NCBI GenBank assembly: GCA_005503085.1
Contig: SCOI01000008.1
Span: forward strand, 124,001-188,000
Reading direction: 5' to 3'
Origin: Burkholderiales bacterium C2
GTDB lineage: Bacteria > Pseudomonadota > Gammaproteobacteria > Burkholderiales > Burkholderiaceae_C
DNA: 64,000 nt
The notes below the pieces were generated by a model. It searched no databases, was not told the DNA's origin, and saw only the letters and a program-made list of their open reading frames with translations. This document shows, piece after piece, positions 47,607 to 55,917 of the stretch; the first letter of the stretch is position 1, and the number at the start of each line of letters is the position of its first letter. Position numbers and translations under genes: made by a program.

Positions 47607-49313
47607 TCAGGCGCCCTGCTGCGCTGCCGGCAGCGCCGGCGCCTGCGGCTGCAGCATTCCCGCCAGACTTTGCGCCATGCCGGTGATGCCCTCGTTGTTG
47701 AGCCCGGCGTCCTTCATCACCGCGTCGACGATGGGCTTGGCGATCTGGTACTGCAGGGCCGAGTTCATCACCTGTTCGGGGAATGTGCCATTGCCGGCTG
47801 TGCTCGTCGCATCGCCGTTGCCAGCTTGGCCGCCACCCGGCATGCCATTGACCTGGAAGATCCGGATCGAGTCGATCTTCTCCATCGGACGCACCGCCTG
47901 CTCGATCACTGCCGGCAGCTGCTGCAGCAAGAGGGTGCGCACCTGCAGATCGATCTGCGCGGCCGACAAGGTGTTCAGCGCCTCGTTGATGGCGCGGCGG
48001 CCTTCGGCTTCGGCGATGGCGGCGGCCTGCTTGGCCTTGGCCTCGATGGTGATGGCCTCGGCGCGGTCCAGCGCGGCTTCCTTCTCGGCCGAGGCCGAGA
48101 CCTTGACCGCGATGGCCAGCTGTTCGGCCTCCTTGCTGGCCTCGATCAGCTGGATGCTGCGCTCGCGCTCGGCCACCGCGACCTGGCGGGCGGTGTTGAC
48201 GCCTTCCTCGGCCTTGACCGCGTCGGCGCGCGCCTGGTTGGCCAGCGCGTCGGCGACCGACTGCTCCTTGCTCTTGTTGGCAATCGCGATCTGCATGTCC
48301 TGGCGCGCGATCTCGACCTGCTTGCGCTGCTCGGCGCGCTGCATCTCGGTCTTGCGCTCCAACTCGATCTCGCGGGTTTGCACGACCAGGTTCTTGTCGA
48401 TCTCGGCGCTCTTGATCTCGCGCTCGGCCTCGATCTTCTTCTGCCCCACCTGGCGCTCGGCCTCGATCTTGGCGGCCTCGGCCTCGCGGCTGCGCTCGGC
48501 CTGCTGGGTGGCGATCTGGGCGGCCTGCTCGGCGCGCGCGGTCTCGACCTGGCGCTGCTGGGCCAGCGTCGCGAACTCCTGCTCCTGCTCGATCGTCAGC
48601 TTCTGGCGCTGGGCGTCGAGGTTCTTGGCCCGCACCTGCATCTCGGTTTCCTGCTCGACATCGTTGCGCTGCTTGCGGCGCGCCTCGGTCTGCTCGGTCA
48701 GCCGGGTCAGGCCCTCGGCATCGAAGGCATTGTTGGGGTTGAAGAACTGCTTGTCGGTCTGGTCCAGGCTGGTCAGCGAGACCGATTCCAGCTCCAGGCC
48801 GTTCTTCTCCAGGTCCTCGGCCACCGCATTCTGCACCGCCTGCACGAAGTCGCGGCGCTTGTCCTGCAGCTCCTGGATGGTCATGGTCGCGGCGGTGGCG
48901 CGCAGCGCGTCGACGAACTTATCCTCGACCAGGCTCTTCAGTGCCTCCGGGGCCAAAGTGCGGGTGCCCAGGGTCTGGGCTGCGGTGCTGACGGCTTCGG
49001 CGGTCTGCTGCACGCGCACAAAGAAGGCGGCCGTCACATCCACACGCATGCGGTCCTTGGTGATCAGGCTCTCGCGCTCGCACCTCATCACCTCGAGCTT
49101 GAGCGTGTTCATGTTCACCAGCACGCGCTCATGAAAGACCGGCAGCACGATGGCGCCGCCGTCCATGATGACCTTCTGCCCACCCAGGCCGGTGCGCACA
49201 AAGGCGGTCTCCTTGGTGGAGCGCTTGTACAGGCGCGCAAACACAATGCCTATGGTCAGCAGACCCAGCAGCGCGACGCCGGCGATCATGCCCATCTCGA
49301 TCAGGTTATCCAT
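47607..49313 (-). CDS. yqiK: YqiK-type flotillin (SPFH/band 7 protein)
   Basis: The 568-residue protein has one N-terminal membrane helix (about 8-28), an SPFH domain (about 38-200, with FVRTGLGGQKVIMDGGAIVLPVFHERVLVNMNTLKL), and a very long Glu/Ala/Arg/Gln coiled coil (about 205-460) typical of flotillins. The C-terminal region LLLQQLPAVIEQAVRPMEKIDSIRIFQVNG matches E. coli YqiK. Flotillins assemble into large membrane rings that organise membrane fluidity domains. It is the fourth gene of a run with RHH-like, PspA-like and YqiJ genes. AGGAGGG precedes the ATG. The FAD oxidoreductase gene starts one base after its stop. Confidence 0.95.
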   Translation of the reverse strand: MDNLIEMGMIAGVALLGLLTIGIVFARLYKRSTKETAFVRTGLGGQKVIMDGGAIVLPVFHERVLVNMNTLKLEVMRCERESLITKDRMRVDVTAAFFVRVQQTAEAVSTAAQTLGTRTLAPEALKSLVEDKFVDALRATAATMTIQELQDKRRDFVQAVQNAVAEDLEKNGLELESVSLTSLDQTDKQFFNPNNAFDAEGLTRLTEQTEARRKQRNDVEQETEMQVRAKNLDAQRQKLTIEQEQEFATLAQQRQVETARAEQAAQIATQQAERSREAEAAKIEAERQVGQKKIEAEREIKSAEIDKNLVVQTREIELERKTEMQRAEQRKQVEIARQDMQIAIANKSKEQSVADALANQARADAVKAEEGVNTARQVAVAERERSIQLIEASKEAEQLAIAVKVSASAEKEAALDRAEAITIEAKAKQAAAIAEAEGRRAINEALNTLSAAQIDLQVRTLLLQQLPAVIEQAVRPMEKIDSIRIFQVNGMPGGGQAGNGDATSTAGNGTFPEQVMNSALQYQIAKPIVDAVMKDAGLNNEGITGMAQSLAGMLQPQAPALPAAQQGA

Positions 49314-49350
49314 CTTTTTTCCCTTCCTCCTTGAATGAATGCGTTCGTGT

Positions 49351-49983
49351 TCAGCGTTCGACCAGGCCTGGATGCGGGTTGCGTATCACCCGGTAGATCG
49401 CGCCGCTCTTGCTGACCAGCAGCACCTGGGCGCCTTCCTCGAAGACCTCGTCGGCCAGGTCGGGCTCGACCAGCAGATAGTGGTTGCGGCCATGCTCATC
49501 GCGCACCCTGGCCTGGGCCGCCAGGCCCTGCCGGGCATGGCCGGCATAGACGGTGCCGACGCGTCCCAGCAGGGTCTGCGCGCTGACCGCCGTGCTCTCG
49601 TCGCGCGGGATGATGTGGGCCACCAGCGCACCCAGACCGCGCACCGTCGCCAGGCCGGCCGGCACGGCGGCCAGCCCGGCGAGCCAGGCCGGCAGGTAGT
49701 GGCCGAGCAGGCCGCGGCAGACCAGCTGCAGGCTGTAGCCGAACAGCGCATAGCCGGTCAGGAACAGCAGCAGCAAGACCAGCGAGGGCACCCGGCCCAG
49801 ATGCAGCCAGCCCAGCACCCGGTCCAGCGCGCTCTCGTGGCCGGCCTCGGGCAGCCAGTCGTCCAGCCAGTTGCTGGGGCTCAGCGAGATCATCATGCCC
49901 AGGCCTTCGAGCAGGGCGATGCCGACGATCAGCGCGAAGGCGATGCCGAAGGGCAGGTTCTCGGGCGTCGTGAACAGAGTCAT
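49351..49983 (-). CDS. yqiJ: YqiJ family membrane protein with OB-fold (NfeD-like)
   Basis: The 210-residue protein has three or four N-terminal membrane helices (to about residue 125) and a C-terminal NfeD-like OB-fold: LLGRVGTVYAGHARQGLAAQARVRDEHGRNHYLLVEPD then GAQVLLVSKSGAIYRVIRNPHP. It aligns well from memory with E. coli YqiJ, including IPRDESTAVSAQTLLG near IPRDHSSAI. Such proteins are encoded beside flotillins and act with them at the membrane. It begins five bases after the PspA-like gene and is followed by yqiK after 37 bases. Confidence 0.92.
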   Translation of the reverse strand: MTLFTTPENLPFGIAFALIVGIALLEGLGMMISLSPSNWLDDWLPEAGHESALDRVLGWLHLGRVPSLVLLLLFLTGYALFGYSLQLVCRGLLGHYLPAWLAGLAAVPAGLATVRGLGALVAHIIPRDESTAVSAQTLLGRVGTVYAGHARQGLAAQARVRDEHGRNHYLLVEPDLADEVFEEGAQVLLVSKSGAIYRVIRNPHPGLVER

Positions 49984-49988
49984 GACGC

Positions 49989-50663
49989 TCAGCTGCCTTG
50001 CTTGAACTGGGCCAGACGGGCTTCGATCTGGGTCTGGCGCACCAGGTCCTCCAGCGACTGAAGCTGGCCGGCCTGGTCCAGCTGCATCGCGCGGGCCGGG
50101 CCGGCGAGGCCGGTCTGGCGTTCGTAGACGCGATCGAAGGCGCCGGTGGCGCCGGCGATGCGGGCCTCGATAGCGCCGGCGGGCTTGCTGACGCCGGCCG
50201 CTGTCGCAGCGCTGCTGCCGGCCCGGCTCTGGCGGAACTGGCTCAGCGCCGCCTCCATCTCGCGCCGCTTGGCCAGCAACGCATCGACATAGCCGCGATG
50301 CTCGCCCTCCAGGCGCGCCAGCTCGGCCAGGCTGGCCTCCAGCAGCGGCAGCTGGGTCTCGATATCGAGCTGGCGGCCCACGGCGGCGCGCGCCAGTTCC
50401 TCGCGCTGCTGGCCCAGTGCCAGTTCGATCTGGCCCCTCAGCGCCTCATGCTGCTTGTTCAGCTCGGCATGGCGCTGCTGGGCCAGGTGGCGGTTGGCGG
50501 CATGCACGCCCAGCTCGTGGCGCACCTCGTCGACCACGCCATCGAGCTCGCGCAGCGCCTGCTCCATCATCGCCTCGGGCGCACGGTCCTCCAGGCGGTC
50601 GAGCAGGGCATGCACGCCGCCGGCCATCACGCGACCGACGCGGTTCTTCAGAGTCTCAGCCAT
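49989..50663 (-). CDS. PspA/IM30 family protein
   Basis: The 224-residue protein is almost entirely alpha-helical coiled coil, opening with MAETLKNRVGRVMAGGVHALLDRLEDRAPEAMMEQALRELD, cited in part as landmarks. This resembles the PspA/IM30 amphipathic first helix and the YjfJ branch encoded with flotillins. PspA-family proteins are ESCRT-III-like and support damaged membranes. Its start overlaps the RHH-like gene by eight bases, and YqiJ follows. A Gly/Ala-rich gap near 148-165 separates the last helix. Confidence 0.88.
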   Translation of the reverse strand: MAETLKNRVGRVMAGGVHALLDRLEDRAPEAMMEQALRELDGVVDEVRHELGVHAANRHLAQQRHAELNKQHEALRGQIELALGQQREELARAAVGRQLDIETQLPLLEASLAELARLEGEHRGYVDALLAKRREMEAALSQFRQSRAGSSAATAAGVSKPAGAIEARIAGATGAFDRVYERQTGLAGPARAMQLDQAGQLQSLEDLVRQTQIEARLAQFKQGS

Positions 50664-51168
50664 GGTGTTGGGCTCCTTTCAAGAGAGTGATGGCCTGGGC
50701 CAGTTGCAAAGTGGTGGGCAGATGCTTTTGCACCACCTGGGGATCGAAGGCGCTGGCCTCGGCCGTGGTGGCCTGGCGCAGCAGGGATTCGGTCAGCGCG
50801 AAGCTGCGGCGCAGCAGCGCGTCCTCCAGCTGGGCCGCCGCGGCGGGGCTGTCCGGCTGGGCGCTGATCAGCAAAGCCATCGTGTGGCAGCTGTGGTCCA
50901 GCACCTGCTGCAGCACCTCGGAATGCCGGCCCTCGGCCAGCTCTAGCCGCGCCAGCGAGTCGCGCAGCCGTGCCACCAGATCGCGGCACCAGGACAGCGC
51001 GGCGACGTGATCAAAGGCGCCGTCGTGCTGGCGCTTGAGCTGGCCCAGCAACACGCGCAGCTTGTCGCTGTTGGTGGTGGCGCCGTCCACCTGCAGCTGG
51101 GCCAGCCACAGATACAGATCGCTGGGGATCCGGGCCGACAGCGGCTCCATGCTGGTGCTGGTACTCAT
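50656..51168 (-). CDS. Helical protein with RHH-like N-terminus, first gene of the flotillin operon
   Basis: The 170-residue product begins LSARIPSDLYLWLAQLQVDGATTNSDKLRVLLGQLKRQ, which fits a ribbon-helix-helix DNA-binding pattern (short strand with basic residue, two helices, then S-D-x-L-R). The rest (about 45-165) is helical. I do not recognise a named family. As the first gene of the PspA-YqiJ-YqiK operon, beside an AT-rich inverted repeat, it could be an autoregulator. That proposal rests on pattern and position only. Confidence 0.72.
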   Translation of the reverse strand: MSTSTSMEPLSARIPSDLYLWLAQLQVDGATTNSDKLRVLLGQLKRQHDGAFDHVAALSWCRDLVARLRDSLARLELAEGRHSEVLQQVLDHSCHTMALLISAQPDSPAAAAQLEDALLRRSFALTESLLRQATTAEASAFDPQVVQKHLPTTLQLAQAITLLKGAQHHG

Positions 51169-51198
51169 GACCGGACCTCGGTGGTTGATGTGTTGAAA

Positions 51199-51216
51199 TC
51201 AAATGTATTCGTTTGA
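51199..51216 (-). promoter_or_regulatory. AT-rich inverted repeat TCAAA-N8-TTTGA before the flotillin operon
   Basis: The two half-sites sit 31-48 bases upstream of the RHH-like gene start in the only AT-rich stretch of the region. TACATT inside the spacer on the minus strand could be a -10. It is a candidate operator. Confidence 0.35.
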
Positions 51217-51297
51217 ATTCGCCGCATCCATCACCCCGAAGGGGGAGGTCCGGAACCAGGCTGAGCCACCGGGAGCGCTGAGGCTGGCCCACCAAAG

Positions 51298-51325
51298 AAA
51301 AACGGCCCGCAGGCCGTTTTTTTCG
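51298..51325 (-). terminator. Rho-independent terminator after the M16 peptidase gene
   Basis: AACGGCC and GGCCGTT form a 7-bp stem around CGCA, flanked by A-runs on one side and T-runs on the other, so it could work in both directions. It lies about 27 bases past the M16 gene stop and shields the flotillin operon from readthrough. Confidence 0.85.
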
Positions 51326-51351
51326 GTGAAGCGTGTCGTCCCGCTTGCTGC

Positions 51352-54072
51352 TTACTTGAAGTCGCCCGCAAACACGATCTGGAAGTCTTCAAGCTTGAAG
51401 TGTTTGCGCAGCGCCGTGTTGACCTGCTCCAGGCTCAGCGCGGCGATCGCATCGTCGACCTGCTGGCTCTTGGCCATGGTGCGGCCCAGATAGAGATTGC
51501 CGGCCAGGGCGCGGCTCAGGCCGGGGTCCTGGGCGCGGCCCAGGCGGCGCTGCGAGAGCATGGCTTTCTTGGCGCTCTCGAGTTCAGCCGCGCTGAAGCC
51601 GTCCTTCAAGGCGCGTGCCACTTCCTCGCGCAGCGCGGTCTCGACCTTGGCGCGGTTGCTCGGCGCGAAGATGGCACCGATATTCCAGGGCGAGTTCAGG
51701 TCGATCTGGCTCCAGGCCAGGAAGGACCAGACCCCGTAGCTCAGACCGTCCTTCTCGCGGATGCGGGTCCACAGCCGCGAATCCTGGCCGCCGCCGAACA
51801 GATAGTTGGCGACCGAGACCGCCGCATAGTCCGCGTGGTCGTCGTTCAGCGCCAGCGGCATGCGGGCGGCCAGCACGGCGTTCTGCTTGTCGGGCGTGGC
51901 CAGCAGCTGCAACTTGCCCGGCGCGCCGGCGCTGGGCCTGGCGATGCGCTGGTAGGGCGCGGCGGCCTTCCAGTCGCCCAGGGCCTTGTCGAGCGCCGTC
52001 TTCAGCGCTGCGGCATCGAAGTCGCCGACCGCGCTGAACTGGGCCTGGGCCGCGCCGTAGAAGCGCTGGTGGAACTCGCGCAGCTGCTCGATCTTGACGG
52101 CCTTGGTGTCGGCCTCGATCTCGTCGAAGCTGCGGCTGTGGCGCACATCGCCTCGCGGGTAGGGGTTGATGGCCAGCGCCAGCGCGTTCTCGGCCACCGC
52201 CTCGGGCTCGGCACGCTGCGCCTGCAGGCCCGACAGCGCCTGGGCGCGCACCTCTTCCAGCGCCTCGGGGGTCAGCGCCGGGCGGCGCAGCATCTCGGCG
52301 ATCAGCGTGGCGGCCTCGACCGCATGCTCGCGCTTGGTGACCCAGGCGATGCTGACCGAATCGGCCGCCGGTATCACGCGCAGCTCCACCTTCAGCGCAT
52401 CGAGCCGGTCGCGCAGCTGCTGGCGGCTCAGCGTCTGCGTGCCCTTGTCGAGCAGGGCGCCGGTGGCCTCGGCCACCGGGCGCAGGCCCTTCAGGCTGTC
52501 GGCGTCGCCCCAGCGCAGCGTGATGCTGGCATTGACCGAGCTGCCGCGCGTGGGCTTGGGCAGCAGGGCCAGCTTCATGCCGTTGGCCAGTTGGTGGGTC
52601 TGGGTCAGCTTGTCGATATTGGCCGGGCTGGCGTCAAAGGCTGCAACCGCAGCTTCGGCGGCAGCCGGCTTGAAGGCCTTCATCTCGGCTACCACGTCGA
52701 CCTTGGCCGGGGCCGGCGCGCGCAGCGGCTTGTCGGTCGGGATGTAGTGGGCCAGCGTGCGGTTGGCCTGGATCAGGCGCTCGTTGGCGACCCGCTGCAC
52801 ATCGGCCAACTGGGCGGCCTTGACGCGGTCGCGCAGCAGGAAGAACAGGCGCCAGTCACCCTGGCTGATGGTTTCGGACAACGCGGTGCCGACCTGCTCG
52901 GGATCGGCGAACTGCTGCTCCCAGCGGTTCAGCCAGCGCTGCTGGGCGCGCTTGAGTTCGTCGGCGCTGATCGGCGTCTTGCCCAGGCCTTCGACGACGG
53001 CCAGCATCTCGCGGCTGAGCGCATCGAGATCGGCGCCCGGGGCCAGGTCGGCGCCAATCATCGTGAAACCCGGCTCGGCCAGCGGCGCGCTGAAGGCGCT
53101 GACCGAGGCGGCGGTCTTGCTGCTCTCGACCAACTGCTTGTGCAGGCGGCCGGCCGGCGGCTCGGTCAAGATCAGGTTCAGCAGCTCGACGGCGGCATAG
53201 TCCGGGTGCGGGCCGGGCGGCACATGGTAGGCCACGTTGGCGCTGGCGACGCCGCCGTTGCGGCGCACCGTCACCATGCGCTCGCCGTCCTGCACCGGGT
53301 CAAGCGTGTAGAGCTTGGGCAGCTGGCGCTTCGGCGCAGGGATCTTGCCAAAGCTGGCCTGCACCCAGGCCAGCACCTGGGCCGGCTCGAACTTGCCGGA
53401 GACGATCAGGGTCGCGTTGTCGGGCTGGTAATAGGTTCGGTAGAAGCCCTGCAGGCGCGGGATGTCGACGTTCTCGATATCGGCGCGCGCGCCTATGGTG
53501 CTCTTGCCGTAGTTGTGCCAGCTGTACATCGCGCCCATCAGACGCTCGTAGACGATGTAGCCGGGGTTGTTCTCGCCCATCTCCATCTCGTTGCGCACCA
53601 CGGTCATCTCGGTGTCGAGGTCCTTGCGGGCGATGAAGCTGTTGACCATCGCATCGGCCTGCCAGTCCAGATACCACTTCAGGTTGTCGTTGTTGGCGGC
53701 AAAGCTGGCGAAGTAGTTGGTGCGGTCCAGCCAGGTCGAGCCGTTGGCGCGCAAGCCTCGCTTGCTGAACTCGGCCCAGGGCGCGCGGTTCTTCGGCGTG
53801 CCCTTGAAGATCAGATGCTCCAGCAGATGGGCCATGCCGGTCTCGCCATAGTTCTCATGCTTGGAGCCGACCCGGTAGGTCACATTGACCGTGGTACTGG
53901 GCTTGGAGTTGTCCGGCGCCAGCAGCACCTGCATGCCGTTGGCCAGCCGGTACTCGGCAATGCCTTCGACCGTGGTGACGGCCGCCAGCGGCTTGGTCGC
54001 CGCCTGGGCGCCGGCCGTGCCGAAACAAAGAGCCAGGCAGAGCGCCAGACCGAGGGGGCGAACAAGAGTCAT
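51352..54072 (-). CDS. M16 family zinc metallopeptidase, two-domain periplasmic type
   Basis: The 906-residue protein has a signal peptide (LALCLALCFGTAGAQA) and two M16 halves. The first carries HLLEH (His82, Glu85, His86), the inverted zinc motif, with the distal Glu in VVRNEMEMGENNPG. The second half (from about residue 480) retains the fold but lacks HxxEH, as normal in PqqL/YhjJ-type two-part M16 enzymes. It should cleave peptides in the periplasm. The ATG at 54072 begins the signal peptide; the frame is open further upstream to 54219. A terminator follows. The long frame on the opposite strand is a shadow. Confidence 0.93.
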   Translation of the reverse strand: MTLVRPLGLALCLALCFGTAGAQAATKPLAAVTTVEGIAEYRLANGMQVLLAPDNSKPSTTVNVTYRVGSKHENYGETGMAHLLEHLIFKGTPKNRAPWAEFSKRGLRANGSTWLDRTNYFASFAANNDNLKWYLDWQADAMVNSFIARKDLDTEMTVVRNEMEMGENNPGYIVYERLMGAMYSWHNYGKSTIGARADIENVDIPRLQGFYRTYYQPDNATLIVSGKFEPAQVLAWVQASFGKIPAPKRQLPKLYTLDPVQDGERMVTVRRNGGVASANVAYHVPPGPHPDYAAVELLNLILTEPPAGRLHKQLVESSKTAASVSAFSAPLAEPGFTMIGADLAPGADLDALSREMLAVVEGLGKTPISADELKRAQQRWLNRWEQQFADPEQVGTALSETISQGDWRLFFLLRDRVKAAQLADVQRVANERLIQANRTLAHYIPTDKPLRAPAPAKVDVVAEMKAFKPAAAEAAVAAFDASPANIDKLTQTHQLANGMKLALLPKPTRGSSVNASITLRWGDADSLKGLRPVAEATGALLDKGTQTLSRQQLRDRLDALKVELRVIPAADSVSIAWVTKREHAVEAATLIAEMLRRPALTPEALEEVRAQALSGLQAQRAEPEAVAENALALAINPYPRGDVRHSRSFDEIEADTKAVKIEQLREFHQRFYGAAQAQFSAVGDFDAAALKTALDKALGDWKAAAPYQRIARPSAGAPGKLQLLATPDKQNAVLAARMPLALNDDHADYAAVSVANYLFGGGQDSRLWTRIREKDGLSYGVWSFLAWSQIDLNSPWNIGAIFAPSNRAKVETALREEVARALKDGFSAAELESAKKAMLSQRRLGRAQDPGLSRALAGNLYLGRTMAKSQQVDDAIAALSLEQVNTALRKHFKLEDFQIVFAGDFK

Positions 54073-54152
54073 GGTGACAAATCCGGTGGATGCAGTTTTG
54101 GCGGGAGAGAGGGTAGCAGCAGCGGCAGGGGGTGCCAAAAGTAGCGAAGGCC

Positions 54153-54881
54153 TCAGGCGAGCGCGTCGGCTCGTCGCCGCGCCCATTGCGGCAGGTCCAC
54201 GCCCTTGACGATCAGCCACAGCGCCAGCGCCAGCTCGCCGATGAAGGCGGGCACCAGGATGGCGGGAAACATCGCCGCCGCGAGCTTGGGCGCCAGCAGC
54301 AGCGCAAAGCTGTTGACCAGATAGCTGAGGCCCGCAAGCAGCAGCAAGAGCCCCAAAGGCCTGGGCAGGAAGCCGCTGCGGGCGATCAGCCAGCCGCGCA
54401 ACAGGCAGGCAATGCCGAAGAAGATCAGGCCGATGCCAAAGCCGTAGCCATGCAGATTGATGGCCAGCGCCGCCAGCGCCTGCAGCTGCGCCGCGCTGAG
54501 GGCCTGGCCGATGCCACTGCCCTCCAGCAGCAGGACAGGCAGCAGCAGATTGAGCTTATTGGCGGCCAGCACGGCGGTCTGGATCAGGTTGAACAGGGTC
54601 GCGAGCAGGGCCAGGGACCGGCTGACCGGCCGCAGCAGGTAGTAGAGCGCCAGGATCACCGGCAGATCGAGCACATGCATCAGCAGATCGCCGGCGATGC
54701 CGGCCCGCCACAGCAGGGGCTCGGCGGCGATGCGCGCTGCGGTGGCCGCCGCATCGCCGGCCACGACCAGGCTGCCGCGCACCACCGCCTCACCGAACAG
54801 CCCGAGGGCGATGATGGCCAGATACAAGAGGCCGGCGATGCGCAGATAGGGCTGCGGCGAGCGTTCGAGGGATGGGGTCAT
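54153..54881 (-). CDS. DUF4386 family membrane protein
   Basis: The 242-residue protein has six hydrophobic helices. YLRIAGLLYLAIIALGLFGEAVVRGSLVVAGDAAATAARIAAEPLLWRAGIAGDLL, cited in part, is the family start with the conserved R-I-A-G and the GDAAATAARI loop; YGFGIGLIFFGIACLLRGWLIARSGFLPR follows the fifth helix. DUF4386 proteins have no assigned function. The ATG at 54881 is preferred to 54944 and 54896 because it gives the family N-terminus (PSLERSPQPYLRIAG). It is 80 bases upstream of the M16 gene. Confidence 0.85.
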   Translation of the reverse strand: MTPSLERSPQPYLRIAGLLYLAIIALGLFGEAVVRGSLVVAGDAAATAARIAAEPLLWRAGIAGDLLMHVLDLPVILALYYLLRPVSRSLALLATLFNLIQTAVLAANKLNLLLPVLLLEGSGIGQALSAAQLQALAALAINLHGYGFGIGLIFFGIACLLRGWLIARSGFLPRPLGLLLLLAGLSYLVNSFALLLAPKLAAAMFPAILVPAFIGELALALWLIVKGVDLPQWARRRADALA

Positions 54882-54960
54882 GGGCAGATTCTGCATGCCT
54901 TCTATCAGCGCGATGATGCTGGCGCGACCGGCGGCCACTCGCACCGTAGCGGGGCCCCGG

Positions 54961-55917
54961 CTACCGTCCCACGCCGCCCAGCCCCATCGACACCGCCCGG
55001 CCGCGCTCGCGCTCTATAAGCCGCTCGAAGTCCCGTGCACTGCCGCCGCCCGACAGATTGCTGCTGGCGGCCAGGCGTTGCTGCAGCGCCGGCTCGGCAA
55101 GCACCTCGTTGAGCAGCTCGTTGAGGCGCTGCAGCCGCTGTGGTGGCAGGCCCTGCGGCGCGAAGATGCCGAAGCTGGAGACCAGATTGGCCGAGGGGTA
55201 GCCCAGCTCGGCCAAGGTCGGCACCTCGGGCAGCGCGGCCAGGCGCTGCGGCGCGCCGACCGCGATGGCTTTGAGCCGGCCCTGGCGAACATATTGCAAT
55301 TGCTGGGGCGCGACATTCGAGGACAGCATCTCGAACTGCCCGCTCAGCGCGTCATTGAGCTGCTGGCCGCCGCCCTTGTAGGGCACATGGGTGATGTCGA
55401 CGCCGGCGGCCAGCTTCAGCTGCTCCAGCACCAGATGGCCTGTCGTGGCCTGGCCCGAGCTGGCCCAGCGCACGTGGCCCGGCTGGCTGCGCGCCAGGGC
55501 CAGCAGCTCGGCCAGGCTGTCGGGCTTGAAGCCGGCATGGGCCAGCAGCAGCACCGGCGTGTCCATCACCCGCATCACCGGCGCGAAGTCGCGCTGCGCG
55601 TCGTAGGCCGGCTGGCCCAGCAGCGGCGCGATCACCAGCGGGCTGATGGCCGAGTAGCACAGCGTGTGGCCGTCGGGCGCGGCGCGCGCCAGCGCCTCCA
55701 TCGCGGCCACGCCGCCGGCGCCGGCGCGGTTTTCCACCAGCACCGGCACCTTGAGCCGTTGGCTCAGGCCATGAGCCAGCAGCCTTGCGGTCTCGTCGCT
55801 GACGCCGCCGGGCGGATAGGCCACCAGCAGCCGTATCGCCCGCTCCGGCCAGGCGCTGGCGGGCAGGGCGGCCAGCAGGGCCAGCAGCAGGGCCAGCAGG
55901 ACTGCAGGCCTAGGCAT
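54961..55917 (-). CDS. Bug-type tripartite tricarboxylate transporter receptor
   Basis: The 318-residue protein has a signal peptide and the Bug pattern: WPERAIRLLVAYPPGGVSDETARLLAHGLSQRL, VENRAGAGGVAAMEALARAAPDGHTL, ITHVPYKGGGQQLNDALSGQFEM and KAIAVGAPQRLAALPEVPTLAELGYP. Bug receptors bind carboxylates and are numerous in Bordetella, Cupriavidus and relatives. The ordinary ATP-independent partners TctA and TctB are not nearby. Its start overlaps the LysR stop by eight bases, so the regulator and receptor genes are cotranscribed. Confidence 0.93.
   Translation of the reverse strand: MPRPAVLLALLLALLAALPASAWPERAIRLLVAYPPGGVSDETARLLAHGLSQRLKVPVLVENRAGAGGVAAMEALARAAPDGHTLCYSAISPLVIAPLLGQPAYDAQRDFAPVMRVMDTPVLLLAHAGFKPDSLAELLALARSQPGHVRWASSGQATTGHLVLEQLKLAAGVDITHVPYKGGGQQLNDALSGQFEMLSSNVAPQQLQYVRQGRLKAIAVGAPQRLAALPEVPTLAELGYPSANLVSSFGIFAPQGLPPQRLQRLNELLNEVLAEPALQQRLAASSNLSGGGSARDFERLIERERGRAVSMGLGGVGR

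Noticed and set aside
47502-49334. 610-codon plus-strand frame opposite yqiK
   Set aside because: A Leu/Gly/Asp-rich mirror of the coiled-coil codons of the flotillin gene.
51231-51252. CCCCGAAGGGGG as a further copy of the CCTCTTGAGG-type element
   Set aside because: It lacks the CTCTT core and is not followed by a -10 at the distance seen at 19242 and 21874.
51400-54144. 914-codon open frame on the plus strand opposite the M16 peptidase gene
   Set aside because: Its sequence is low-complexity (Gly, Arg, Gln, Leu-rich) with no domain, and it arises from the GC-rich third-position bias of the real gene on the other strand.
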